Shown here: piece after piece, positions 25,842 to 33,844 of the stretch
Layout: each line of letters opens with the position of its first letter
Position numbering within the stretch: the first letter of the stretch is position 1
DNA from: Clostridia bacterium
Lineage (GTDB): Bacteria > Bacillota > Clostridia > Christensenellales > Borkfalkiaceae
Direction: 5' to 3'
Assembly: GCA_017545865.1 (NCBI GenBank)
Contig: JAFWXO010000008.1
Coordinates: forward strand, 116,017 to 180,016
Length of the DNA: 64,000 nucleotides
Program-made: the position numbers and the translations under genes
Notes under the pieces: generated by a model
What the model was told of the DNA's origin: nothing
What the model saw: the letters and a program-made list of their open reading frames with translations, nothing else
Database searches by the model: none

Positions 25842-26966
25842 CTAATTCTCCTTGTAATAATTTAACGCGTCAAGCGTTAGGGGGTAAACTTCAGTTCCCG
25901 TTTTTAATAAAAATTCAACGATTTCTTCAAGGCAAATTTTAAAACCTTTGAAGAAATCTTTTTTTATTTCTTGCCTTAATTCTTCAACACCTAAAAACTT
26001 TCTTGACGGCTCTATAATATCCGCAACGTAAATTATCTTTTCCAGTAGCGACATATTTGGGCGACCAGTCGTGTGGTATTTGATAGCCGTTAAAACTTCA
26101 TTATCTAAAACTTCTAAAACCGTTTTTGCAATATACTCGCCAAGGTATTGATGAACTATATCTTTTGGCGTTTCGCTCGGCAAAGAAAAATTAGGAAAGT
26201 TTGATAGATTTTCATATTTGGCAACGTCATGCAAAAGGGCTGAAAGTTCAGCCTTTTTTTCATCCGCGCCAAGTTTTTTTGCTAAACTTATTGCCGTTAA
26301 AATTACGCCTGCTATATGATACTTTCTCTTTTCGGGGATATTTTTTGCGATATATTCGTAATACTTATCCCCTTTATATAAACCGTTTGATTTAATATAA
26401 TCTTCAACTTTTTTATCTGTTAACCCGTCAAGCGAAAGCCCAAGTTTTAAATAAACTCTAAGCTTGGTGCTCGATACCGTTTCGCCGTGAACTTTAACGG
26501 TTGTAACGCCCTTATCGTAAAGTGATTTTATGGCGATAATCGCCTTATCGTCTTGGTTTTCGCCGTTTCTTCTCTCCACCAACACGAGTGACGCTTTGTC
26601 TAAAATTCTCTCCGGATATTTCCACGTGGGGAAATTTTCAAGCATATCGCTACCGACTATGAAGTAGAGTTTTTCGGGCTTTAACGTATCGTAAAAATGC
26701 TCAACCGTTTGATATGAATAACTAACGCCTTGTTTCATAAGTTCATAGTCACTTACTTCTATTTTATCTTCCCCTTCAAATGCAAGTTTGAGCATATTTA
26801 ACCTATGCTCACCACTAACCGCTCCCATATTTTTTTTGTGCGGAGCGATGAAGGTTGGGATAATATAAAGTTTATCAAGGCAAAGTTCATAAACCAAAGT
26901 TTTTGCAATCTTTATATGGTCTAAATGAACGGGATCAAACGAACCGCCGAAAATAGCAACTTTCAT
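25842..26966 (-). CDS. nadD-yqeK: fusion of NadD (nicotinate-nucleotide adenylyltransferase) and YqeK (HD-domain Ap4A hydrolase)
   Basis: 374 residues. Residues 1 to about 190: NadD with FGGSFDPVHLDH nucleotidyltransferase motif and VSSTKLR, making NaAD from nicotinate mononucleotide and ATP. Residues about 195-374: HD domain with HIAGVILTAISLAKKLG, ALLHDVAKYE, HQYLGEYIA and YHTTGRPNMSLLEKIIYVADIIEPSR, the YqeK signature, a symmetrical Ap4A hydrolase. In most Firmicutes these are adjacent separate genes; here the frame is continuous. No Shine-Dalgarno: a promoter TTGCTA-17-TAAAAT places the transcript start at the ATG. Confidence 0.95.
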   Translation of the reverse strand: MKVAIFGGSFDPVHLDHIKIAKTLVYELCLDKLYIIPTFIAPHKKNMGAVSGEHRLNMLKLAFEGEDKIEVSDYELMKQGVSYSYQTVEHFYDTLKPEKLYFIVGSDMLENFPTWKYPERILDKASLVLVERRNGENQDDKAIIAIKSLYDKGVTTVKVHGETVSSTKLRVYLKLGLSLDGLTDKKVEDYIKSNGLYKGDKYYEYIAKNIPEKRKYHIAGVILTAISLAKKLGADEKKAELSALLHDVAKYENLSNFPNFSLPSETPKDIVHQYLGEYIAKTVLEVLDNEVLTAIKYHTTGRPNMSLLEKIIYVADIIEPSRKFLGVEELRQEIKKDFFKGFKICLEEIVEFLLKTGTEVYPLTLDALNYYKEN

Positions 26967-26972
26967 ATTTTT

Positions 26973-27001
26973 ATTTTAACATAAAAAACAAAGTTTAGCA
27001 A
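26973..27001 (-). promoter_or_regulatory. probable leaderless promoter of nadD-yqeK
   Basis: Minus strand TTGCTA (27001-26996), 17 bp, TAAAAT (26978-26973). Six bases then separate the -10 box from the ATG, so the expected start base is the A of ATG. Confidence 0.65.
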
Positions 27002-27027
27002 GACGAAAAAGTGTAAATAATTATACT

Positions 27028-27813
27028 ATGAAAAAAATTAAACTATCAACTTTTTTAGACGGAATATTTATATTCTTTTTATCGTTTTTTATCTTTTACT
27101 CGCTCATAAAAGGTGGCGTTAGAAAAATATCAACCGCAAGTTTAGTATCGGCAATATTTTCTTCGATTATAACCCTTTTATTTTGCTATCTATCGGAAAA
27201 ATTCTTTGCAAAAAAGGACGTTTCTCTCCTTGAAAAAAACCGTTACGATGCATTTTGCCGTACGCTTTATTTTTTATCCGACAAGGAAATTTTTGCGCTT
27301 ATAAAAGATTACTATTTGAAAAAGGAGTTAAAGGGCGTTATCAAAAGCGGTGGGTATTTTATTGAAGGTAAACTATTCGTATTTTATTCGTTCACGCCTG
27401 AAAACGTTAGTTTTGATAAGGTTATATCCGCCTATAAAAAAACGCCGAAAGGCTTGAGCACGGTGTTTTTAGCAAGCGGTTACGACGGGGCTTGCTTAGA
27501 GTTTTTCGCCCCGTTTGAAAAGGTTAAATTATACACGATAAAAGATTTTTACCTTTGTTTAAAAGAAGAAGACTTGCTCCCCGAAATTGAACTACCTTAT
27601 AAAAAGCGCAAACTAAAAAACCCCTTTAAAGGGGTTTTAAAAAGGGAAAACTCTAAAAAATTCTTTTTGTGGGGCGCGGTGTTTACGGTATTTTCAACGG
27701 TAACTTTTTACAAGTGGTTATATCTATTTATCGGCGTTATATTTCTTTTTATATCGTGCTATCTTAGGTTTTTTAAAAACTTTAGCGAAAAACAAAAAAC
27801 TGAACTTATATGA
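27028..27813 (+). CDS. membrane protein of unknown function, 4 TM with central cytosolic domain
   Basis: 261 residues. Two N-terminal hydrophobic helices (about 11-31 and 37-59), a central soluble part (about 65-205), then two C-terminal helices (about 210-228 and 231-247). The central part (KVISAYKKTPKGLSTVFLASG, ACLEFFAPFEKVKLYTIKDFYLCL) has the alternating beta/alpha look of restriction-endonuclease-like folds, but the catalytic D/E-x-K pattern is not evident. No ribosome-binding site; a TAAATA box (27014-27019) is about 8 bp from the ATG, suggesting a leaderless mRNA. Function unknown. Confidence 0.75.
   Translation: MKKIKLSTFLDGIFIFFLSFFIFYSLIKGGVRKISTASLVSAIFSSIITLLFCYLSEKFFAKKDVSLLEKNRYDAFCRTLYFLSDKEIFALIKDYYLKKELKGVIKSGGYFIEGKLFVFYSFTPENVSFDKVISAYKKTPKGLSTVFLASGYDGACLEFFAPFEKVKLYTIKDFYLCLKEEDLLPEIELPYKKRKLKNPFKGVLKRENSKKFFLWGAVFTVFSTVTFYKWLYLFIGVIFLFISCYLRFFKNFSEKQKTELI
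27617..27638 (+). repeat. 22-bp perfect palindrome inside a coding region
   Basis: AAAACCCCTTT and its exact reverse complement AAAGGGGTTTT, then AAAAAGGG, within codons of the unknown membrane protein. It resembles an intrinsic terminator stem but has only a minimal loop. Confidence 0.55.
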
Positions 27814-27814
27814 A

Positions 27815-27840
27815 AAAAGAGTGGTAAAACCACTCTTTTA
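27815..27840 (+). terminator. terminator of the 4-TM membrane protein gene
   Basis: AAAAGAGTGGT, loop AAA, ACCACTCTTTT. Confidence 0.9.
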
Positions 27841-27859
27841 ATTTGTTTGTTTTTAAAAT

Positions 27860-28039
27860 GTTTTAAGGCGTTAGAAACAAGCACAAGTAGGCTCGTTTGC
27901 CTATTACAACATATTTAAGACGTTAGTTGCAAGTTAGACGAGGCACAAGATTTTTTAACGCTGAGTTAGACCTTGCTGGTCAACGAAGTGTTAAAAAGTT
28001 GCAGTAACAAAGTATAACGACGCAAATAACGGATTAAAA
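27860..28039. repeat. interspersed inverted-end elements downstream of yhbY
   Basis: A partial start TTTTAAGGCGTTAGAAACAA at 27860 and a second element from 27914 (TTTAAGACGTTAGTTGCAAG). The latter ends next to the yhbY stop, where the reverse complement reads TTAATCCGTTATTTGCG. Inside is a nested hairpin with apical GACC-TTGCT-GGTC and outer AACGCT/AGTGTT, the same shape as in the atpG element but with different stem bases. No gene seen in the 227-bp gap. Confidence 0.75.
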
Positions 28040-28333
28040 TTAAAATTTGATGTGGACGATACCCTTTTTGTTAGAACGGCGATAAAGAACTATTTTGTGA
28101 CCGATGGTGCAAACTACTTCTGCACCGAGTTTTTGGGCAAGTTCAATGGAAACTGATTTAATTTCTTCATCGGAATTGTTTAAAAGGGTGAGTTTGATAA
28201 GTTCACGGCTTTCAAGCGCATCTGAAAAACTTTTAACCATATTGTCAGACACACCGCCCTTTCCTATTTGACCGATAGGCTCAATCGTTTGAGCCATACT
28301 TCTAAGCACGCTTCTTTGTTTTGAAGTAAACAT
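28040..28333 (-). CDS. yhbY: YhbY-type RNA-binding protein (CRM domain)
   Basis: 97 residues, family length. LRSMAQTIEPIGQIGKGGVSD carries the CRM/KH-like GxxG-type loop. LESRELIKLTLLNN and the VVCTIGHKIVLYRRSNKKG ending are standard. It binds pre-50S rRNA and acts in ribosome assembly. Position downstream of obg and nth is typical. ATG preceded by AGGAGAA. Confidence 0.95.
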   Translation of the reverse strand: MFTSKQRSVLRSMAQTIEPIGQIGKGGVSDNMVKSFSDALESRELIKLTLLNNSDEEIKSVSIELAQKLGAEVVCTIGHKIVLYRRSNKKGIVHIKF

Positions 28334-28372
28334 TATTTTCTCCTAATTTTTATTCGTTTTTAGTAATCGTAA

Positions 28373-28479
28373 TTAAGACGTTAGAAACAAGCAAGGCGGA
28401 TATTATAGCCAAAGTACGCGTACTCCTTGTACGGAATCTTTGGCTAAATAGCCGATTTGCGCCGTTTATAACGGCTTAA
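28373..28479. repeat. interspersed inverted-end element between yhbY and obg
   Basis: The best complete copy, 107 bp. Left arm TTAAGACGTTAGAAACAAGC, then CAAGGCGGATATTATAGCC. The right arm in reverse complement reads TTAAGCCGTTATAAACGGCG, then CAAATCGGCTATTTAGCC. Inner stem TAGCCAAAG/CTTTGGCTA with loop core GTACGCGTAC and GTACGGAAT. Its last bases TTA are the obg stop codon. Confidence 0.85.
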
Positions 28480-29750
28480 TTTATAAATTCGAACTCAATA
28501 TCGCCGATAACAACCGTGTCGCCATCCTTACAGCCTTGATCGCGAAGTTTTTTGATAACGCCTTTATCGCGGAGATATTTTTGCATGTAAGCCATACTGT
28601 CCATATCGTCTAAAACGACGTTGCGAGAAAGAGTTTTAACGATATCGCCGTCAACAACGAAAGCGCCGTCTTCATCGATAAAGATTTCAAAACTATCGCT
28701 ATTTTCTTTATCGTATGTAAAGCCTAAATCTTCTTGCGGTTCGTAAACGGGGATATCTCTTAACTTTTCGGCGAGAATTTTGATAAGTTCTTCCTTACCG
28801 TCACCCGTCAAAGCGGAAACGGTGAGAATTTTTTTGCCTTTAACTTTCTTCTTAAACTCTTTAACGTTTTCTTCAGCGCCGAAAATATCGCACTTATTTA
28901 AAACGATAATTTGTTCAAGCCCCGCTAAAGTTTTGCTATATGACTTTAACTCTTTGTTGATGGTTTTATAGTCTTCAATCGGGTTTCTTCCTTCAACGCC
29001 ACTTATATCAACAACGTGGCAAAGAAGCCTTGTTCTTTCAATATGGCGAAGGAAATCGTGCCCTAAACCAAGCCCGTCCGCCGCGCCTTCAATAAGACCT
29101 GGGATATCGGCGGCTACGAAACTCTCGTCGTAGTAGTTTACCACGCCTAAATTAGGCGATAAGGTGGTAAAGTGGTAGTTTGCAATCTTTGGCTTAGCGC
29201 CTGAAATCTTAGAAAGTAGAGTTGATTTGCCAACGTTAGGAAAGCCTATAAGACCAACGTCTGCAATAACTTTGAGTTCAAGTTTAACCCTTTTAACTTC
29301 CGTTTTTTCGCCCTTTTGAGCAAAGTGCGGACAATGACGGCGAGAAGTTGTGAACTTTGCGTTGCCCTTTCCGCCCTTGCCACCGCTCATTACTAAACGG
29401 GTTTGCCCGTCGTAAAAAATATCGCAGATAAAAGCGCCGGTTTCCGCATCGGTAATAACAGTTCCGAGCGGAACGGGAATATAAAGATCTTCACCGTTTT
29501 TGCCGTGGCAATTCTTAGTGTCACCCTTTCCACCGTTTTCGGCAACGAATTTGTGTTTAAAGCGGAAGTCGATTAAACTCGTTTTATGCCTGTCCCCTAT
29601 AAAATACACGCTACCGCCGTTGCCACCGTCACCACCGTCCGGTCCGCCTGCGGAAACGCCTTTGTAACGGATGAACGACGTTATACCATCGCCACCGTCA
29701 CCCGATTTTACAAGTATACTTTCTTTGTCTAAAAAATTTTCAAGTATCAT
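28476..29750 (-). CDS. obg: GTPase Obg
   Basis: 424 residues from the ATG at 29750 (MILENFLDKESILVKSGDGGDG), 1 bp after the nth stop; an in-frame extension of 10 codons lies inside nth. Three domains: glycine-rich Obg fold (1-160), G domain with [35 protein letters not shown] and NKCD, and the C-terminal OCT domain (about 345-424). Essential GTPase for 50S maturation and growth or sporulation control. Its stop codon coincides with the end of a repeat element. Confidence 0.98.
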   Translation of the reverse strand: MILENFLDKESILVKSGDGGDGITSFIRYKGVSAGGPDGGDGGNGGSVYFIGDRHKTSLIDFRFKHKFVAENGGKGDTKNCHGKNGEDLYIPVPLGTVITDAETGAFICDIFYDGQTRLVMSGGKGGKGNAKFTTSRRHCPHFAQKGEKTEVKRVKLELKVIADVGLIGFPNVGKSTLLSKISGAKPKIANYHFTTLSPNLGVVNYYDESFVAADIPGLIEGAADGLGLGHDFLRHIERTRLLCHVVDISGVEGRNPIEDYKTINKELKSYSKTLAGLEQIIVLNKCDIFGAEENVKEFKKKVKGKKILTVSALTGDGKEELIKILAEKLRDIPVYEPQEDLGFTYDKENSDSFEIFIDEDGAFVVDGDIVKTLSRNVVLDDMDSMAYMQKYLRDKGVIKKLRDQGCKDGDTVVIGDIEFEFIN

Positions 29751-29751
29751 T

Positions 29752-30387
29752 TTACACCTTTGACTTGCCTTTATATTCACACTCGGCTTTTATAACGCAA
29801 TCACTGCACTTTGGGTTTCTTGCTAAGCATACCCTTCTTCCGTGAAAGATAAGGTAGTGATGCGCTTTTGACCACTTGTCCTTATCGATAATTTTCATAA
29901 GTTGTTTTTCCGTTTCCAAGGGGGTTTTAGCCTTTGCTAAACCGATGCGGTTTGAAACCCTGAAAACGTGAGTGTCAACGGCGATAGCGTCACCGCCGAA
30001 AGCAACCGAATAAACAACGTTTGCAGTCTTTCGCCCAACGCCTGGGAGAGATAAAAGTTCTTCATAAGAACTTGGAACTTTGCCACCAAAATCGCTAACT
30101 ATCTTTTCGCTTGCGCCTAAGATATGCTCGGCTTTAGAGTTGTTAAGACCGCAAGGAAGGATAATTTTTGCAAGTTCTTCTCTACTTAGCGTTAACATTT
30201 TTTCGGGCGTATTATACTCTTTGAACAAAACTCTCGTTACTTCGTTAACTCGTTTATCCGTGCATTGAGCGGAGAGTATAACGGCAACCAAAAGTTCGTA
30301 TTCACTTGAAAATTCAAGTTCGGGGCGAGCGTTTGGATATTCAGTTGAGAGTTTTGAAACGATAAGCCGTGCTTTTTGTTTGTTCAT
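29752..30387 (-). CDS. nth: endonuclease III
   Basis: 211 residues. Helix-hairpin-helix LPGVGRKTANVVYSVAFG contains the catalytic Lys, and VDTHVFRVSNRIGL the catalytic Asp. The [4Fe-4S] loop C-x6-C-x2-C-x5-C is present at the C-terminus (CLARNPKCSDCVIKAEC). Bifunctional glycosylase/AP lyase removing oxidised pyrimidines. Heads the nth-obg pair. Confidence 0.98.
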   Translation of the reverse strand: MNKQKARLIVSKLSTEYPNARPELEFSSEYELLVAVILSAQCTDKRVNEVTRVLFKEYNTPEKMLTLSREELAKIILPCGLNNSKAEHILGASEKIVSDFGGKVPSSYEELLSLPGVGRKTANVVYSVAFGGDAIAVDTHVFRVSNRIGLAKAKTPLETEKQLMKIIDKDKWSKAHHYLIFHGRRVCLARNPKCSDCVIKAECEYKGKSKV

Positions 30388-30460
30388 AAAAAACGCCTAA
30401 GTATTTAATAACTAATGTTATTTTAACACACGTAGGCGCAAAAGAGCAATCTTTTTTAAG

Positions 30461-30718
30461 TTAAATTTTAACGGTTAGCGTTCTTCCGCCACGATTTTCA
30501 ACGGAAACGAAGGAATAAAAAGACGGAAAGTTACCCGTGTTTATTAGTTTTTTTGCAAGAGCAAGGCTACTATTTGAAAATTCGGCGGAAATTCCACAGC
30601 CGAGTTTTAACTCTTTGGGGGTTGGAACGGTTTTAGCGAAAACGCCCTTTTCTCTAAGGCGTTCAATAAAAAACAAAACGTCCGTTCTCGAACGGAAAAC
30701 GGCGAGATATTTTTTCAT
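30461..30718 (-). CDS. DUF3343 protein (putative Se/S carrier-like)
   Basis: 85 residues. LAVFRSRTDVLFFIERLREKG and TPKELKLGCGISAEF contain the conserved (P)TPxxLxxxCGxxxxF pattern of DUF3343, with a single cysteine positioned as in putative sulfur or selenium carriers. It is divergent from a class V aminotransferase-type cysteine desulfurase 50 bp away, a pairing that fits sulfur transfer. The carrier role is inferred from family description and neighbour. Confidence 0.82.
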   Translation of the reverse strand: MKKYLAVFRSRTDVLFFIERLREKGVFAKTVPTPKELKLGCGISAEFSNSSLALAKKLINTGNFPSFYSFVSVENRGGRTLTVKI

Positions 30719-30768
30719 AATTTTCTCCTTTGTGAATATAAATAAATTAAAAACTTTTAAGGTGAAAA

Positions 30769-31896
30769 ATGATTTATCTTGATAATTCAGCGACTAGCGG
30801 GCATAAACCCGCAAGCGTTATCGATACCGCTTGCTCGGTTATCAAATACCTAAACGCAAACGGTGGAAGGAGCGGACATAGGCTTTCTAAAACGGCTTCA
30901 AATTACGTTTATTCTTGCCGAAAAAAACTTAGCGAATTCTTCGGAGCGGATAACCCCAGCCGAGTTATTTTTACGAAAAACTGCACGGAAGCATTGAATA
31001 TTGCTATTCACGGCGGTATTACGGGTGGAAGGGTTTTAACTTCCGCCCTTGAACACAACAGCGTTTTGCGCCCGCTTTACACTATGGAAAAAAACGGGAT
31101 TATATCTTTGACGGTTATAGAGCCTGAAAATAAGCGATTCGTTACGGTAAGCGACGTTAAAAAACACTTCTCCCCGTCAGTTACCGCCGTTTGTTTAAAC
31201 GCCGTTTCTAACGTTACGGGCGAAAGCGCAAACCTTAATGAAATAGGCGAATTTTTAAAAGATAAAAACGCCCTTTTTATCGTTGACGGGGCGCAATGCG
31301 CGGGGCATATTAAGATTGATATTAAACGGTTAAATATCGATATGCTTGCGGTTGCGGGGCATAAAGGTTTGCACTCAATACAAGGCGTTGGGGCGCTAAT
31401 CCTATCAAAACGGGCAAACCCAAACCCCATTATGCAAGGGGGAACGGGAACGGAAAGCTTTAACACCTTTCAACCCGATTGCTACCCAGAAAAACTTGAG
31501 AGCGGAACGCTTAACCTTCCTGCTATTTGCTCGCTTGAAGAAGGCGTTTCTTACGCCGAAAAGAATCTTTCTTTTTCCGCAGGCATACTTTTATCGCAAA
31601 CAAAATATCTAATTGAAAATTTAAATCAAATAGACGGCGTTAAGTGTTACTCTACCCCAAACAAATTCGGCATCGTTTCCTTTTCAATTAAAGGCTTTCC
31701 GTCAAACGAAGTTTCTGAGATTTTATCCGATAAGTTTGATATTGCCGTTCGCGGTGGGTATCATTGCGCTCCGCTAACGCATAAACTTTTAAAGACGGAG
31801 CAAGACGGGTTAGTTCGCGTTTCATCATCGCTATTTAACACCAAACGCGAACTTAACCTTCTGTTATCGGCAGTAAGGAAAATTAGTTGTTTTTAA
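30769..31896 (+). CDS. cysteine desulfurase-family PLP enzyme
   Basis: 375 residues, class V aminotransferase fold. Substrate loop NSATSGHKP, PLP-phosphate contacts TKNCTEALN, IVDGAQCAGH, Schiff-base K199 in AVAGHKGLHSIQGVGAL, and active-site C333 in RGGYHCAPLTHK. It takes sulfur (or selenium) from cysteine as a persulfide. This subgroup is the CsdB/SufS-like 'cysteine desulfurase family protein' of Clostridia and lacks an adjacent IscU or SufU; the divergent DUF3343 protein may receive sulfur. Ends overlapping the converging small gene by 14 bp. Confidence 0.92.
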   Translation: MIYLDNSATSGHKPASVIDTACSVIKYLNANGGRSGHRLSKTASNYVYSCRKKLSEFFGADNPSRVIFTKNCTEALNIAIHGGITGGRVLTSALEHNSVLRPLYTMEKNGIISLTVIEPENKRFVTVSDVKKHFSPSVTAVCLNAVSNVTGESANLNEIGEFLKDKNALFIVDGAQCAGHIKIDIKRLNIDMLAVAGHKGLHSIQGVGALILSKRANPNPIMQGGTGTESFNTFQPDCYPEKLESGTLNLPAICSLEEGVSYAEKNLSFSAGILLSQTKYLIENLNQIDGVKCYSTPNKFGIVSFSIKGFPSNEVSEILSDKFDIAVRGGYHCAPLTHKLLKTEQDGLVRVSSSLFNTKRELNLLLSAVRKISCF

Positions 31897-32146
31897 TCTT
31901 TTTAACAACCTTTTCAAGTTTTTCTCTTTGGCGAGCGTTAAGCATAGGATAGAGCATATTTTTAAACCTATCAATATCCGAATCGGATAGCGTTCCGTTT
32001 CTTCTACCCTTTTGCGCTTCAAGTAAAATTTGAGAGATGATCTCATCTTCACTTGCGCCTTCGTACTTTTTGGCAAACGCTTTAAGATCGTTTAACTGGT
32101 TAACGCTCTCGTTTTCATTTTGATTATAACTATTAAAATCGCGCAT
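31883..32146 (-). CDS. small acidic/helical protein, unknown
   Basis: 87 residues from the ATG at 32146, with AAGGAG 6 nt upstream; a longer in-frame extension has no homology signal. The sequence is a charged helical protein: QLNDLKAFAKKYEGASEDEI, IDRFKNMLYPMLNARQREKL, and a lysine-rich end. No transmembrane segment, no motif recognised. It is divergent from the next small gene with 61 bp between starts, so the two may be one functional unit. Converges with the desulfurase gene. Confidence 0.75.
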   Translation of the reverse strand: MRDFNSYNQNENESVNQLNDLKAFAKKYEGASEDEIISQILLEAQKGRRNGTLSDSDIDRFKNMLYPMLNARQREKLEKVVKKIKNN

Positions 32147-32207
32147 AAAAATCTCCTTCAACATAATTGTATGCTCGATTAAAATATAATGTGAATATAG
32201 GTTAAAT

Positions 32208-32561
32208 ATGAGTTTTTTACCGATAATTTTAACAATAGTTTTTTTACTTAATAAAAACGCCAACTTTAAAGACGTTTTATCCGGGTTTGACGTTGAAAGC
32301 ATCGCACCCTTATTATCTTTATTCGGCGTGCCTGAAAGCGCCGTTGAATCGCTTAAAAGCGAAGAGTTTAAAAACGTTTTAAACGGCTCGCTTGACGTTA
32401 AAACGATTCTACCGCTTATCACTAATTTAATATCGAGTTTTAAAACGGCTTCAACCGCTAACACGAGTGAAAACCCTTTGATAACGCCTGAGTATTTAAA
32501 CCCGATAAAAGACGTTGCAAGCCCTGAAATTCTATCTTCGCTTGGAAGTTATTTCAATTAA
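32208..32561 (+). CDS. small membrane-anchored protein, unknown
   Basis: 117 residues. Short N-terminal hydrophobic stretch (about 2-14, FLPIILTIVFLL) and a mostly helical remainder with GFDVESIAPLLSLFGVP, SLKSEEFKNVLNGS and KTILPLITNLIS, which looks like repeated short helical hairpins. No family recognised. A TATAAT box lies about 20 bp before the ATG. Divergent from the 87-residue protein; ends in a strong terminator. Confidence 0.72.
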   Translation: MSFLPIILTIVFLLNKNANFKDVLSGFDVESIAPLLSLFGVPESAVESLKSEEFKNVLNGSLDVKTILPLITNLISSFKTASTANTSENPLITPEYLNPIKDVASPEILSSLGSYFN

Positions 32562-32586
32562 AAAAACGCCCTATTGGGCGTTTTTT
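32560..32586. terminator. bidirectional terminator
   Basis: AAAAAACGCCC, loop TATT, GGGCGTTTTTT. Shared by the small gene ending at 32561 and the S41 peptidase gene ending at 32594. Confidence 0.93.
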
Positions 32587-32593
32587 AGTTGGT

Positions 32594-33844
32594 TTATATA
32601 ATTTCCAAAGCGAGTGAATAAGCGGTTTTATCAACGGCTTTTACCACCTTGTTCGACGCGGCTTCCGTAACGCCAACCCCGTGGATTGAAACGTTTGATT
32701 TTGGCCAAAAAACCTTAGCCGTGGTAACCTTTACGGCGCTTCCGTCAGGATACTTATAAGTCGTTTGCAGTATGCCTTTGCCGTACGTTTTATATACCGT
32801 TTCGCCGTTGCGATTATACCCGTCGATTATAACTTGAACGGCGTTATTATCATCGTAATCAAGCATTGCTCCGATAAGCATTTCAGAGGCGGATGCGGTG
32901 TTGATGTTTGCTAATATTATTATTTTTTCAATCCCGTAATCATCGCTTATATTGCCGTTTAGATAGTAGTATTTTTTATTGCCATCTCTATCTTCGCTAA
33001 TGGCAAAGCATTGTTTTGATTGTCGTTTTTTAATAAGCATTGAACTAACGCTTGAAACAACTTCCATATCTCCGCCACCGTTATTTCTAAGGTCTAAGAT
33101 AAGTTTTTTATTCCCGTCTTGCTTAAATTTTTCAAGAGCGGTTTTCATTTGGTAAACAACGCCGTAACTATTATCGGCTTTTCCGCTAAATGAATTGAGT
33201 TTGATATACCCAACCCCTTCACCGCTTATAACGGCGTTTGAGTCTTTTTCAAACTGCATTGAATTATCTTTTTCGTGGAAAACGTAAGCCCCGATTGAGT
33301 TCATATACGTAACGTAAGAAAGCCCATATCTACTTTTTAAAACGTTATAGGTTTCAACGTTTCCGCCGTAGTCAATGCCGATGCTCACTTCTTCGCCTTC
33401 GCTTAAATTTTCAAGCGTTTCTTTTGCTTCAAAGCCGTTTGTTAACACTCCGCCTTTGGTAGCCGATACCAAAGTTCCACCCGCTTTTACGCCTGCTTTA
33501 TAGCAAGGGGAGTTAACGTCAACGTTATAAATATCTAAAGTTCCAGTATAAAACGATAAGCCTACACCGAAGTTTTTACCGTTATTTTTGCTTGTAATTT
33601 GAGCGTATTCGGGAGCGGTGTAATAAGTGGAATAGTCGTCAAAAATAGCGTCGGCAATTTCATCAACCACTTCGTCGCTTTTAAAATAATAATGCTTTTC
33701 GTAAATTTCTAATATCTTTAAAACGTCCTTTACGACGCTTGAGCGAGTCCATCTATAACTAAAAAACCCTAAAAAATACACGCCTGCCGTAAGCACTAAC
33801 ACCAATAAAGTTGTAAATACTCTTTTTAAATTTTTATTCTTCAT
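32594..33844 (-). CDS. C-terminal processing-type S41 serine peptidase, membrane-anchored
   Basis: 416 residues. One N-terminal transmembrane helix (about 9-28), a PDZ-like region (about 90-160: FGVGLSFYTGTLDIYNVD, SPCYKAGVKAGGTLV) and the S41 protease core: LILDLRNNGGGDME, the serine in NINTASASEMLIGAMLDYD, and the lysine in KTYGKGILQTTY. Catalytic Ser/Lys pair is intact. Located outside the membrane, where CtpA-type enzymes trim proteins; in spore formers relatives act in signalling proteolysis, but its substrate is unknown. Overlaps the upstream PucR-like gene by 11 bp. Confidence 0.94.
   Translation of the reverse strand: MKNKNLKRVFTTLLVLVLTAGVYFLGFFSYRWTRSSVVKDVLKILEIYEKHYYFKSDEVVDEIADAIFDDYSTYYTAPEYAQITSKNNGKNFGVGLSFYTGTLDIYNVDVNSPCYKAGVKAGGTLVSATKGGVLTNGFEAKETLENLSEGEEVSIGIDYGGNVETYNVLKSRYGLSYVTYMNSIGAYVFHEKDNSMQFEKDSNAVISGEGVGYIKLNSFSGKADNSYGVVYQMKTALEKFKQDGNKKLILDLRNNGGGDMEVVSSVSSMLIKKRQSKQCFAISEDRDGNKKYYYLNGNISDDYGIEKIIILANINTASASEMLIGAMLDYDDNNAVQVIIDGYNRNGETVYKTYGKGILQTTYKYPDGSAVKVTTAKVFWPKSNVSIHGVGVTEAASNKVVKAVDKTAYSLALEII

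Noticed and set aside
32147-32464. N-terminal extension of the 87-residue protein
   Set aside because: Antisense to the divergent gene; the ATG at 32146 has a good AAGGAG site.
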